From positions 1 to 17,796 of the forward strand of contig JBJFFE010000015.1 in NCBI GenBank assembly GCA_051891435.1: a stretch of DNA of 17,796 nt. The letters run 5' to 3'. Positions 7,776-15,311 of the stretch are shown here, in pieces. The notes under the pieces are model-generated. The model saw only the letters and a list, made by a program, of their open reading frames with translations. It did no database searches and was not told where the DNA came from. Positions within the stretch are counted from its first letter, which is position 1. The number at the start of each line of letters is the position of its first letter. A program made the position numbers and the translations under genes. The stretch is from UMGS1933 sp051891435. GTDB lineage: Bacteria > Bacillota > Clostridia > TANB77 > CAG-508.

Positions 7776-8048
7776 ATGCAAATTACAGACGTACGTTTAA
7801 GAAAAGTAAATTCAGAAAACAGAATGAAAGCTGTTGCTTCTGTAACATTCGATAATGAATTCGTTATTCACGACATTAAAGTTATCGAAAGTCAAAATGG
7901 ATTATTTATAGCTATGCCAAGCAGAAAAACTCCAAACGGAGAATTTAAGGATATAGCTCATCCAATCAATGCTGAAACTAGAGAAAAAATTCAAACAGCT
8001 ATTTTAGAAGCTTATGAAGCTCCAGAAACAGAATCAGCAGAAGAATAA
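7776..8048 (+). CDS. spoVG: SpoVG, RNA/DNA-binding regulator
   Basis: The start MQITDVRLRKVNSENRMKAVASVTFDNEFVIHDIKVI is the SpoVG signature, and the body GLFIAMPSRKTPNGEFKDIAHPI continues it. SpoVG is a small nucleic-acid-binding regulator of cell division at sporulation, virulence and surface genes. The ORF is open upstream to 7737, but AGGTG at 7763-7767 is spaced for the ATG at 7776 and homologues start there, giving 90 aa. It is preceded by a sigma-H-like promoter and followed by two tandem terminators, so it is probably monocistronic. Confidence 0.95.
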   Translation: MQITDVRLRKVNSENRMKAVASVTFDNEFVIHDIKVIESQNGLFIAMPSRKTPNGEFKDIAHPINAETREKIQTAILEAYEAPETESAEE

Positions 8049-8060
8049 ATATTTGATTAT

Positions 8061-8090
8061 AAAGAAAACACCTTATGGTGTTTTTCTTTT
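8061..8090 (+). terminator. rho-independent terminator of spoVG
   Basis: The stem AAAACACC/GGTGTTTT with loop TTAT (8072-8075) is followed by the T-rich stretch TTCTTTTTT, 13 bp after the spoVG stop. Confidence 0.85.
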
Positions 8091-8091
8091 T

Positions 8092-8127
8092 TGCAAGAAA
8101 AAATAAAATTTTTCTTGCTATTTTTTC
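8092..8127 (+). terminator. second hairpin/terminator after spoVG
   Basis: GCAAGAAAAA (8092-8101) pairs with TTTTTCTTGC (8109-8118), and a T-run follows. Its right arm contains the -35 box of the next promoter. Confidence 0.6.
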
Positions 8128-8143
8128 CATTATATTGTATTAT
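8115..8143 (+). promoter_or_regulatory. sigma-A-type promoter of the three-gene membrane/ATPase cluster
   Basis: TTGCTA (8115-8120) and TATTAT (8138-8143) are separated by 17 bp, about 38 bp before the ATG at 8182. Confidence 0.5.
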
Positions 8144-8181
8144 ATTATAAGGTAAAAAGTGAAAAATATTAGGAGGAAATT

Positions 8182-8589
8182 ATGAAAAAAGTAATAGTAG
8201 GAATAATATTAGTAATAATACTAAGCTTAGCAGTTAATAATGTTGTATTTGCAGAAAATACTACAGCTACTTTAGAAGAAGAAAATGCAAATGAAATTTT
8301 TGAAATGAAGGATGAAGTTAAAACTAAGTTAGATGAGTATACAGAAAAATATGGATCAGAAGCTTACGGATTAGCAGCTTACATATTAAATATTGCAAGA
8401 ATTTATAGTATTCCAGTTTGCTTTATTGGTATAATAGTTGGAGCTTTAAATCAATATGTATTAGGTACTAGAAGATTGGATAAAAAACACAAGGGTTATG
8501 GAATAATAATGACTTTTGTAACTCTTTTGGTAGTTTGCCAAGTATTACCATTAATATTTACTATAGTAGTAATGGGTTGGAGGGGTTAA
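8182..8589 (+). CDS. small exported two-helix membrane protein, unknown function
   Basis: This 135-aa protein begins with a signal peptide (KK, a hydrophobic run, then a likely signal-peptidase site after VVFA at residue 24). An acidic, helical stretch follows at 28-60. Two membrane helices at about 70-93 and 107-131 are joined by a basic loop (GTRRLDKKHKG). AGGAGG precedes the ATG, and the next gene starts 3 bp after its stop, so the two are translationally linked. Signal peptide plus two helices with a short basic loop resembles the topology of VirB2/TrbC-type pilins, but I see no sequence signature, so this is only a hint. I do not recognise the family. Confidence 0.75.
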   Translation: MKKVIVGIILVIILSLAVNNVVFAENTTATLEEENANEIFEMKDEVKTKLDEYTEKYGSEAYGLAAYILNIARIYSIPVCFIGIIVGALNQYVLGTRRLDKKHKGYGIIMTFVTLLVVCQVLPLIFTIVVMGWRG

Positions 8590-8592
8590 AGA

Positions 8593-10857
8593 ATGAAAGT
8601 ATTATTTGCGGTTGATAATGATAATATTTCTGAAGAAATAGTAAAAAGATATCAAAAACAGTATAAAGAAATTATATCATATAAAAACGTATACTACTTT
8701 AATGCAATATTAAAAGAATTACAAAATGATAAAACTTATGATAGAGTAGTAATAAGTGAGGATTTAGAACCATTTGCAAATAATAATTATGACACAATAG
8801 ATAAATTCTTATTTGAAAAATTAGATAAAATAAGCGATGAAGCAACAAAAGCAAGTGGAGAAAATATAGAAATTATACTTATTTGTACAGATAGAAGAAG
8901 TAAATCGGATGAAATGTTAACTAAAATATTTGGTATAGGTATTTATAATGCACTTTTGGGAGAAGAAAGAAATATTGATAACCTTTGTAAATTGATGAAT
9001 CAACCAAGGACAAAAAAAGAAGCAAAAATAGCTTATAAAATTGAGGGTACAAACATAGGATATCAAGCGGAAGATGAAAATAATGTAAGTGAAGCGGAAG
9101 TGCGAAATATTTTAGCACATTATAAAAGGTTAGGAAAAGATGAGGATAAATATGTAGATAGCTTTAATAATATAGTTTCTCAATATACAGATGCACAATT
9201 AAGAATTATAATAAGATATCTGCCTATGAATGTAAAAGCTGTTTTAGAGGAAAGATCTCAAAAATATCAAGAACTAGCAACATTTTCTGCTAGAAATAAT
9301 AGAACTTCTGGAAAAGAACCATATAAATCGAAAGCAGTTAAGACCACAAAAGCAGAAGAAAAAATTAAAGTAGAGATGTTAAATAATCAAAAGGATAAAA
9401 TAACTAGACCTATAGTAATACCTTCAACTTTGAATAATAAAAGAACAGTTAAAATAGAGAATGAAAGACCTGTTATAGAACAAGTAAAAGAAGAAAAGGT
9501 ATTAGGACAACCTGAATTAGCAAATTATAAAGAACCAATAAAAAAAGGAAGGGGAAGACCTAGAAAAAATCCAGTTCAAGAAGAAACAATAGAAGAACAA
9601 CCAAAAAGAGGAAGAGGAAGACCTAAGAAAAAACCAGAAGAATCGGAAGTAGATTTATTTAATATATCACAAGAAGAAAATTTAGTAGCAGACGAAAAAG
9701 AAGATGTAGAAGAAATTGATTTATTTAATATGGAACCAGAATCAAGTGCTTCTGAAAATAAAGAAGATAATACGGCTTCATTTAATGATGAAGAAGAACC
9801 AGATATTGATTTATTCAACATGAATGAAGATGAGGACTCACAAGCTAAAAAAGATGATGATGTAGATTTATTTAGTATTAGCCAAGAGGAAGAAAATAAT
9901 GTAGATTTATTTAATATAAATGAGGAATTAACACATGAAAATAGAAGTATTCAACCAACTAGCAAAATTAGGAGTAACTTAAATTCATTACTTCTTACTA
10001 GTGAGAAAAAAATAGTCATATTTGTTGGAACAACTAAAAATGGTACATCATTTGTAGTTAATAATTTAGCGCTAACATTAGCATCAATGAATATATCTAC
10101 AGCAATATTAGATACCACACAAAGTAAAAATGCTTACTATATCTATACAAATAATGAGGAAAGACTTAGAACAATAGCTGAACATAGTATTGATAATTTA
10201 GAAAAAGGTATTGCAAATGGAATAGTACCAAGTAAAAATCTTACAGTTTATACGGGAATGCCTGGGGAAGAACAAAAACATGAAGATGTAGATAGTGTTT
10301 TAGTAACTCTAATGGAAAACCATGATCTTGTTCTGATAGATGCAGATTTTAATACACCAGTAGAATATTTTGAAGAAGCACAAGAAATTTATTTAGTACA
10401 AAGTATGGATATTCTAACAATACAACCTCTTACAGCATTTTTAAGAAATTTAAGATCTAAAAATGTTTTAAGACAAGAAAAAATAAAAATTGTAATAAAC
10501 AAAGAACAAAAGGTTAGAAGCCTTTCAGATAAATTATTAATAGGAGGAATGTCTTCTTATAATAATCCTTCAATGTCTCTTATGACTGATTTATTTGATA
10601 AAAATAGTGTTGAATATTGCAAAATACCATTCGAAATTCAAAACTATGTAAAATATTTAGATTCATTGGTTAACTGTGAAATTTCTTTAAGAGGGTATAC
10701 AAAACAATTATTAGCGTCATTAAAAGAATTGGCTGGTATGGTTTATCCATTACTAAATCAATCTAAATATGTACCTCCAAAAGGAGAAAAGAGAAGTAGA
10801 ATGCAATTTTCAGATGCCACAAATAATACATTAAACAAGATGAAAAATAATTATTAA
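8593..10857 (+). CDS. AT-hook / DLFN-repeat protein with degenerate MinD/CpaE-like ATPase domain
   Basis: This 754-aa protein has an unusual architecture. Residues 1-~130 look like an alpha/beta receiver-like domain, and ~165-230 are helical. Two AT-hooks follow: KKGRGRPRK at 317-325 and RGRGRPKKK at 339-347. Residues 350-445 are acidic and disordered, with five DLF(N/S) motifs (353-357, 375-379, 405-409, 424-428, 437-441). A P-loop-type domain starts at ~474. Its phosphate loop reads GTTKNGTS (479-486) where KGGxGKT is expected, so the Walker lysine is missing. LVLIDADF supplies the later acidic strand. CpaE, the Tad-pilus localisation factor, also joins a pseudo-receiver to a MinD-like domain, so a localisation role is plausible. 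The DNA contact via AT-hooks is inference. Only 3 bp separate it from the membrane protein gene. Confidence 0.82.
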   Translation: MKVLFAVDNDNISEEIVKRYQKQYKEIISYKNVYYFNAILKELQNDKTYDRVVISEDLEPFANNNYDTIDKFLFEKLDKISDEATKASGENIEIILICTDRRSKSDEMLTKIFGIGIYNALLGEERNIDNLCKLMNQPRTKKEAKIAYKIEGTNIGYQAEDENNVSEAEVRNILAHYKRLGKDEDKYVDSFNNIVSQYTDAQLRIIIRYLPMNVKAVLEERSQKYQELATFSARNNRTSGKEPYKSKAVKTTKAEEKIKVEMLNNQKDKITRPIVIPSTLNNKRTVKIENERPVIEQVKEEKVLGQPELANYKEPIKKGRGRPRKNPVQEETIEEQPKRGRGRPKKKPEESEVDLFNISQEENLVADEKEDVEEIDLFNMEPESSASENKEDNTASFNDEEEPDIDLFNMNEDEDSQAKKDDDVDLFSISQEEENNVDLFNINEELTHENRSIQPTSKIRSNLNSLLLTSEKKIVIFVGTTKNGTSFVVNNLALTLASMNISTAILDTTQSKNAYYIYTNNEERLRTIAEHSIDNLEKGIANGIVPSKNLTVYTGMPGEEQKHEDVDSVLVTLMENHDLVLIDADFNTPVEYFEEAQEIYLVQSMDILTIQPLTAFLRNLRSKNVLRQEKIKIVINKEQKVRSLSDKLLIGGMSSYNNPSMSLMTDLFDKNSVEYCKIPFEIQNYVKYLDSLVNCEISLRGYTKQLLASLKELAGMVYPLLNQSKYVPPKGEKRSRMQFSDATNNTLNKMKNNY

Positions 10858-10875
10858 TAGTAAGGAGTAATAAAT

Positions 10876-11979
10876 TTGGTAATTGTATCAATAATAATAT
10901 GTATTTTAGTAATAGGTATATTTGGGTTAATTTTATATAACATGTCAATAGCTAAAAAAGTAAAATCTTTAAGTAATACAAGAGAAATGGTTGCAAATTT
11001 ACAAGTATTACAGGATTTTATGGACATAATAGGAAGAGATATTTCTGTTGAAGACAAAATAGAATTAATCAATAATATTTTAATTGAAAAATATCATATA
11101 AAATATTCTACCATTGTTGTCTTTAATGGAGCTGAATATATTTTGAAAGCTTCTAATGTAGATGAAAGATTTTGGGATGTACTAAAAAATCTTCATACAG
11201 ATGAAATGTTTCAAGATAGTATAACGACAGCTACACCTAAATATGTAACGATAAATAACCCACATGAAAAATTAACTTACCAAAAAGCAGAAATGGCAAG
11301 AGCGAAATCTGCAATGTTTTTCCCACTATATATTGATAATATATATATTGGATATTGGATAATTGAAAGTGATTTGCCACATGCCTTTGATAATATGGAC
11401 ACAAATATACTTGGAACAATAAGAGATAATATAGTTTCAGTGCTAAAAACAGTTTCATATCAAAATGCAATAGAAAACATTTATAGAACAGATAAAACAA
11501 CAGGATTATTTTCAGCAGAATATTTATATGGAAAAGGAAAAAGACAAATTGATGAATATCCACAATCTTCTATTTGTATGTTCAACATAATAAATATAGA
11601 AGAAATCAATGAAAAGTTTGGAAGAAAAATAGGTACAGATATATTAATAAATGTTGCTAATACGGTAAAAACTAATATTGCGTCAGAATATATTTTTGTA
11701 AGATACATGGGACCAAAATTTGCAATTGCTTTTTCTGGAGCCAATATTGATGGAGTAACTAGTTTTTTATCTGATTTAAAAAGCAAAATTGAAGAAATAC
11801 AAATAGAAATAGAATCTAAAAATAAAACAAAACAAAAACTAAAGGTTTATGCAAAACCAAAATCAAATTTTGTAATAGCTTCATATTATAAAGGAACAGG
11901 AATAGAAGAGGTTACAAAAAAATTAGAAGAATATTTAGATAATTGTGATAAATCTGAAAGCACAATAACAAGTATATGA
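10876..11979 (+). CDS. membrane GAF and degenerate GGDEF-domain protein
   Basis: The start is TTG at 10876, with AAGGAG 8 nt upstream; the ATG options are internal. The 367-aa product has one membrane helix (2-22), a coiled stretch, a GAF-like domain at about 50-190 (IIGRDISVEDKIELINNILIEKY..., MFFPLYIDNIYIGYWIIES), and a GGDEF-fold domain at about 205-350 that opens with RTDKTTGLFSAEYL. The catalytic GGDEF motif is replaced by MGPKF at 278-282, so cyclase activity is unlikely; it may sense or scaffold. It lies 18 bp after the AT-hook protein gene, in the same operon. The GAF call is weaker than the GGDEF call. Confidence 0.78.
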   Translation: MVIVSIIICILVIGIFGLILYNMSIAKKVKSLSNTREMVANLQVLQDFMDIIGRDISVEDKIELINNILIEKYHIKYSTIVVFNGAEYILKASNVDERFWDVLKNLHTDEMFQDSITTATPKYVTINNPHEKLTYQKAEMARAKSAMFFPLYIDNIYIGYWIIESDLPHAFDNMDTNILGTIRDNIVSVLKTVSYQNAIENIYRTDKTTGLFSAEYLYGKGKRQIDEYPQSSICMFNIINIEEINEKFGRKIGTDILINVANTVKTNIASEYIFVRYMGPKFAIAFSGANIDGVTSFLSDLKSKIEEIQIEIESKNKTKQKLKVYAKPKSNFVIASYYKGTGIEEVTKKLEEYLDNCDKSESTITSI

Positions 11980-12050
11980 GGACATAAATCAAATGTAAAT
12001 TCGTATCTATGCTACAATGTATAGAACTAATAAAAAATAGGAGGCAAACT

Positions 12051-12305
12051 ATGATAAGTGATGAAACAATGAATTTTAAAGTTGAAAGGGACAAAAATAA
12101 TAAAACAAAGGAAATTTTAAAAGAGGTTTATGATGCATTACAAGAAAAGGGATATAATCCAGTAAACCAAATAGTAGGATATATTTTATCAGGGGATCCT
12201 ACTTATATAACAAGTCATAAAAATGCAAGAAATATAATAAGAACTTTAGAAAGAGATGAACTTCTTGAGAAAATGGTAAAAAGTTATATAGAAGTAGATG
12301 AATAA
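12051..12305 (+). CDS. ireB: IreB family regulatory phosphoprotein (UPF0297, YrzL)
   Basis: The sequence NFKVERDKNNKTKEILKEVYDALQEKGYNPVNQIVGYILSGDPTYITSHKNARNIIRTLERDE is the UPF0297 signature over nearly its whole 84 aa. In Enterococcus, IreB is phosphorylated by the PASTA kinase IreK and affects cephalosporin tolerance. The ORF is open upstream to 12009, but AGGAGG sits just before the ATG at 12051, which I chose. It heads the conserved Firmicute set yrzL-yrrK-yrzB. The alaS often found before it is not here; the unrelated three-gene cluster takes that place. TG-C-TACAAT at 12010-12018 is a candidate extended -10. Confidence 0.93.
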   Translation: MISDETMNFKVERDKNNKTKEILKEVYDALQEKGYNPVNQIVGYILSGDPTYITSHKNARNIIRTLERDELLEKMVKSYIEVDE

Positions 12306-12720
12306 TATGAGAAAATTAGGAATTGACTATGGAGATGCAAGAGTTGGAATTGCAATAACAGATGAACTAAATATTACAGTACAAGGATTGGAAACAATAC
12401 ATCATAATGGAAATGATAAAAAAGTACTTAAAAGATTAGATGAAATATTTAATGAATATGAGATAGACACAATTGTTATAGGAATGCCATTAAATATGGA
12501 TGGGAGTAGTACATTTAGAGCCGAAATAACAAATAAATTTATTCACAAATTAAAATGTAAATATAACAAAATAAAAATAGAAACAATTGATGAACGACTT
12601 ACAACAGTGCAAGCCCATAGAACAATGAATGATTTACAAATAAAAGCAAACAATAAGAAGAATATAGTTGATACATTATCTGCAGTATATATTTTAGAAA
12701 CATATGTAAATAAAAAATAA
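12298..12720 (+). CDS. ruvX: RuvX/YqgF family nuclease, 16S rRNA maturation / putative Holliday junction resolvase
   Basis: This protein of about 140 aa has an RNase H-like fold. It has the acidic GIDYGDARVGIA strand, IVIGMPLNMDGS, the TIDERLTTVQAHRTM motif, and a C-terminal acidic VDTLSAVYILETYV, which together form the predicted metal site. Family members are linked to pre-16S rRNA 5'-end processing and were proposed as resolvases. It overlaps the ireB stop. The start could be 12298 (MNNMRK) or 12307 (MRKLGIDYGD); neither has a strong ribosome binding site, as expected for translational coupling. Confidence 0.93.
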   Translation: MNNMRKLGIDYGDARVGIAITDELNITVQGLETIHHNGNDKKVLKRLDEIFNEYEIDTIVIGMPLNMDGSSTFRAEITNKFIHKLKCKYNKIKIETIDERLTTVQAHRTMNDLQIKANNKKNIVDTLSAVYILETYVNKK

Positions 12721-12732
12721 TTAATTATACTA

Positions 12733-12761
12733 TTGCAAATAATAAAACTATATGATATAAA
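12733..12761 (+). promoter_or_regulatory. sigma-A-type promoter before yrzB
   Basis: TTGCAA (12733-12738) and TATAAA (12756-12761) are separated by 17 bp, 32 bp before the ATG. Confidence 0.5.
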
Positions 12762-12793
12762 AATAATAATGAAAATGAAAGGAGATTTTAATA

Positions 12794-13114
12794 ATGGATG
12801 AAAATAATGAAGAATTAGAAATGAATGAGGAATTAGATAATATTATAACTTTAAATGATGAAGAAGGAAATGAGGTTCAATTTGAATTTTTAGATTTAAT
12901 TGAATACAACTCTGAAGAATATGTAATACTTTTGCCAGTAGAAGAAAAAGATGAAGAAGAAGCAGGAGAAGTAGTAATATTAAAAGTAGAACAATCTGAA
13001 TCTGAAGACGAAGAATCATATGTAGGAGTAGAAGACGACGATGAGTTAAATGCAGTATTTGCAATATTCAAAGATAAATACAAAGACGAATTTAATTTTA
13101 TAGATGAAGATTAA
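12794..13114 (+). CDS. yrzB: DUF1292 (YrzB-like) acidic protein
   Basis: This very acidic 106-aa protein contains ITLNDEEGNEVQFEFLDLIEYNSEEYVILLPVEE, which matches the DUF1292 core. A middle insert rich in E/D and S follows, then the closing ELNAVFAIFKDKYKDEFN. Its function is unknown. Its place after ruvX is conserved in Firmicutes, which supports the call. AAAGGAG lies before the ATG. A hairpin terminator follows at 13131-13162. Confidence 0.9.
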   Translation: MDENNEELEMNEELDNIITLNDEEGNEVQFEFLDLIEYNSEEYVILLPVEEKDEEEAGEVVILKVEQSESEDEESYVGVEDDDELNAVFAIFKDKYKDEFNFIDED

Positions 13115-13130
13115 TTTTAAAAGAAAAATA

Positions 13131-13162
13131 AAAAGGCAGATAAAATCTGTCTTTTATTTTTT
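13131..13162 (+). terminator. terminator after yrzB
   Basis: AAAAGGCAGAT (13131-13141) pairs with ATCTGTCTTTT (13145-13155), with one G/T pair and a 3-nt loop. A run of T follows. Confidence 0.85.
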
Positions 13163-13205
13163 AGCTATCTTTATCTTCTCTTAAATCTTTAATTCTAGTT
13201 CTCAT
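13161..13205 (-). pseudogene. remnant 5' end of an XRE-type HTH regulator gene
   Basis: On the minus strand an ATG at 13205 with AGGGAG upstream opens a 14-codon frame, MRTRIKDLREDKDS, ending in TAA. This is the usual N-terminus of small XRE/Cro-like regulators (…KDLREDKDLTQ…), cut just where the first helix should continue. The rest of the gene is absent, and what follows is the yrzB terminator. It looks like a fossil left by a deletion, but the fragment is short, so chance similarity cannot be excluded. Confidence 0.4.
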
Positions 13206-13365
13206 AACAAAACTCCCTAAAAAAATTACTAGTATAAAAATATTTAACAAAATTATATGAAAAAAAAGAAAAAACATTGCGTTTTAAAACAAAATGTTTT
13301 AAAATAAATATAAAGTAAGAAATATTGTAGAAATATTAAAAAACAAAAGAAAGGAAGATGGACAA

Positions 13366-15303
13366 ATGAACAAAAAGAAAATGCGTGTAGGGGCACAGAT
13401 TAAAGCCCAAAAAGGAATAACATTAATCGCATTAATTATTACAATAATTGTAATGTTAATATTGGTTGGTGTAACCATAACAGTAGCTGTAAATGGAGGG
13501 CTATTTGAATATGCAGGAAGAGCAGGAAAAGAAACAAACGAGGCAATAACAGAAGAGAAGATGCTGGCAGAAGGTAAAATAAAAATTGATGGTTTTTGGT
13601 ATGACTCAATGGATGATTATCTAAATGGAATATATTCAGAAAATCAACCAAATGCAGGAATAAAATTAACATATACATTAAGGAATACAGATTTTACAAA
13701 AGGAGCTGTGGGTATATATGTAACACCAGAACTAAAGGACTATATAGATTATGTAACATGGGGCAAAAATGTATTATCTGAATTAGAAAACTCAATAACA
13801 GATGCAAACGAACTAAAAACCGCAAAAGAAAATTTACTATTAGAAGGAATAAACTATTGGGACATAAATGACGAATGGTGGACAGGAGAAGGGTTTGATA
13901 GTTTACAAAACTTTGTAGACTATATAAATGAACAAGATGATACAGAGTATACAGATATATATGCTTTAATGGCAGCATGGAATGGTAGTGATGAAGGAGA
14001 CACAGATGAACAAATACTAGATGATTTCTTATTACACTATGGAGATTATTATATAAAACCAGAAGAATATGTAAATTACGAAAACACTCATGCAAAAATT
14101 ACTATAACAAACCCAGATGGAACAACACAAGAAATATGGCATGAGAGTATTAATACATATCAAGTAACTGAAAATGGAAATTATACATTTACTGCAACAA
14201 ATGAAAATGGAGATAAAGGTGCAATAACAGTAAAAGTAAACAACATAATAGAAGAAAAATTTTCTAGTATATACTCTAAAACAGAATTATATACAGACGA
14301 AGATGGAGATACAGCATGGATACCAGAAGGCTTTGCAGTAGGAGTAGAATCTGTAAATACAACAATAAACAAGGTATCAGAAGGATTAGTAATAACAGAT
14401 GAGGTAGATAGTGAAGGAAAAAGTATAGGAAATGAATTTGTATGGGTGCCAGTAGAAATAACAAGTACAGATACAAAAATAAGTATATCAGCAATGGAAA
14501 GAACACTATGGGAAAATAATGAGCCAGTTACCGGGTTTGATACTAGGTATACAGAACCATATTCAAATGGATATGAAGAGGAAGAGGATGAATATTATGA
14601 CATGCTAGAAAGTGTATTTAACCATGGAGGTTTTTATATAGGAAGATATGAAGCAGGAAGCGAAACACCAAGATATGATACTTCAAATAAAACAACAGTA
14701 ATGTCAGTAAAAAGAGGAAAATATCCATATAATTATGTTGGCTGGGGTTCTAGCATGAGTAATTATACAGGAGAAATTACTTATAACAGTAAAAACCAAG
14801 GAAAAGGAGCGTTACTTTTAAGTAAAGAATTATATGGAAAAACAGAAGATGAAGGTAAATATGGAGTAATAAGTACATTAATATATGGTTCACAATGGGA
14901 TGCAACATTAAGATATATAAAAGATACAGTAGATGTAACAAACAGTATAAACTGGGGAAACTATAATGATAGTACATTTAAATTTAATGGAAAATATAAT
15001 ACAAATGCATCAAGTAATTCATGGTATACATCTCTTATAGACACTACAAAGTATAATAATTATAGCAGATTACTTACAACAGGAGCAAGTGAAACAAATA
15101 AGGCAAAAAACATATATGACCTTGCAGGAAATGTTTGGGAATGGACAAATGAAGCCGTTTCTTCTTCTGGCCGTGTTTCTCGTGGAGGTGGTTACAATGA
15201 CGTCGCCTACCGCCCTTCGGCTTCTTCCCGTAGCACCTATGCTCCTACGGACCCCCGCGGCCACATAGGATTCCGACCAGCACTTTATATAACAAACGAA
15301 TAG
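13366..15303 (+). CDS. prepilin-like protein with FGE/C-type-lectin-fold C-terminus; candidate DGR variable protein
   Basis: This 645-aa surface-type protein starts with a short basic leader ending in KG17, then ITLIALIITIIVMLILVGVTITVAV. This resembles a type IV prepilin cleavage site and helix, but with alanine where pilins have Glu5. Residues ~40-235 are acidic and unrecognised. Residues ~240-297 look Ig-like (ITITNPDGTTQEIW...YTFTATNENGDKGAITVKV). From ~355 (EFVWVPVE) it matches the formylglycine-generating-enzyme/sulfatase-modifying fold, with GNVWEW (588-593), RGGGYN (606-611), RPSASSR (616-622) and IGFRPAL (634-640). These are the C-type-lectin hallmarks shared with DGR target proteins. 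Codons 597-633 differ sharply in base use from the rest. AAGGAAG precedes the ATG. There is no reverse transcriptase nearby. Binding-display rather than enzyme function is inferred. Confidence 0.85.
   Translation: MNKKKMRVGAQIKAQKGITLIALIITIIVMLILVGVTITVAVNGGLFEYAGRAGKETNEAITEEKMLAEGKIKIDGFWYDSMDDYLNGIYSENQPNAGIKLTYTLRNTDFTKGAVGIYVTPELKDYIDYVTWGKNVLSELENSITDANELKTAKENLLLEGINYWDINDEWWTGEGFDSLQNFVDYINEQDDTEYTDIYALMAAWNGSDEGDTDEQILDDFLLHYGDYYIKPEEYVNYENTHAKITITNPDGTTQEIWHESINTYQVTENGNYTFTATNENGDKGAITVKVNNIIEEKFSSIYSKTELYTDEDGDTAWIPEGFAVGVESVNTTINKVSEGLVITDEVDSEGKSIGNEFVWVPVEITSTDTKISISAMERTLWENNEPVTGFDTRYTEPYSNGYEEEEDEYYDMLESVFNHGGFYIGRYEAGSETPRYDTSNKTTVMSVKRGKYPYNYVGWGSSMSNYTGEITYNSKNQGKGALLLSKELYGKTEDEGKYGVISTLIYGSQWDATLRYIKDTVDVTNSINWGNYNDSTFKFNGKYNTNASSNSWYTSLIDTTKYNNYSRLLTTGASETNKAKNIYDLAGNVWEWTNEAVSSSGRVSRGGGYNDVAYRPSASSRSTYAPTDPRGHIGFRPALYITNE
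15154..15264 (+). other. candidate DGR variable repeat (VR)
   Basis: These 37 codons (residues 597-633) contain 68 G+C of 111 bases and only 12 A, in a gene otherwise rich in A-ending codons. 34 of the 37 end in C or T. DGR mutagenic homing randomises adenines of AAC/AAT-type template codons and leaves third-position pyrimidines, which gives exactly this pattern. The stretch lies in the ligand-binding part of the C-type-lectin-like fold, between GNVWEW and IGFRPAL. The conserved stretch 15265-15288 would be the initiation-of-mutagenic-homing (IMH) end. Confidence 0.65.
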
Positions 15304-15311
15304 TTTGTTAT
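15289..15311. repeat. 9-bp hairpin over the stop codon of the DGR-like gene
   Basis: ATAACAAAC (15289-15297) and GTTTGTTAT (15303-15311) are perfect inverted repeats around GAATA. A stem of this size just after the variable repeat is a known requirement for efficient DGR retrohoming. There is no T-run, so it is not an ordinary terminator. Confidence 0.7.

Noticed and set aside
8182..8589. VirB2/TrbC pilin of a type IV secretion system
   Set aside because: Only the topology matches; no VirB4, coupling protein or relaxase gene lies nearby, so I left it as unknown.
12843..13083. Minus-strand frames rich in L, I and S opposite yrzB
   Set aside because: They are antisense shadows of acidic GAA/GAT codons, with low-complexity product and no ribosome binding site.
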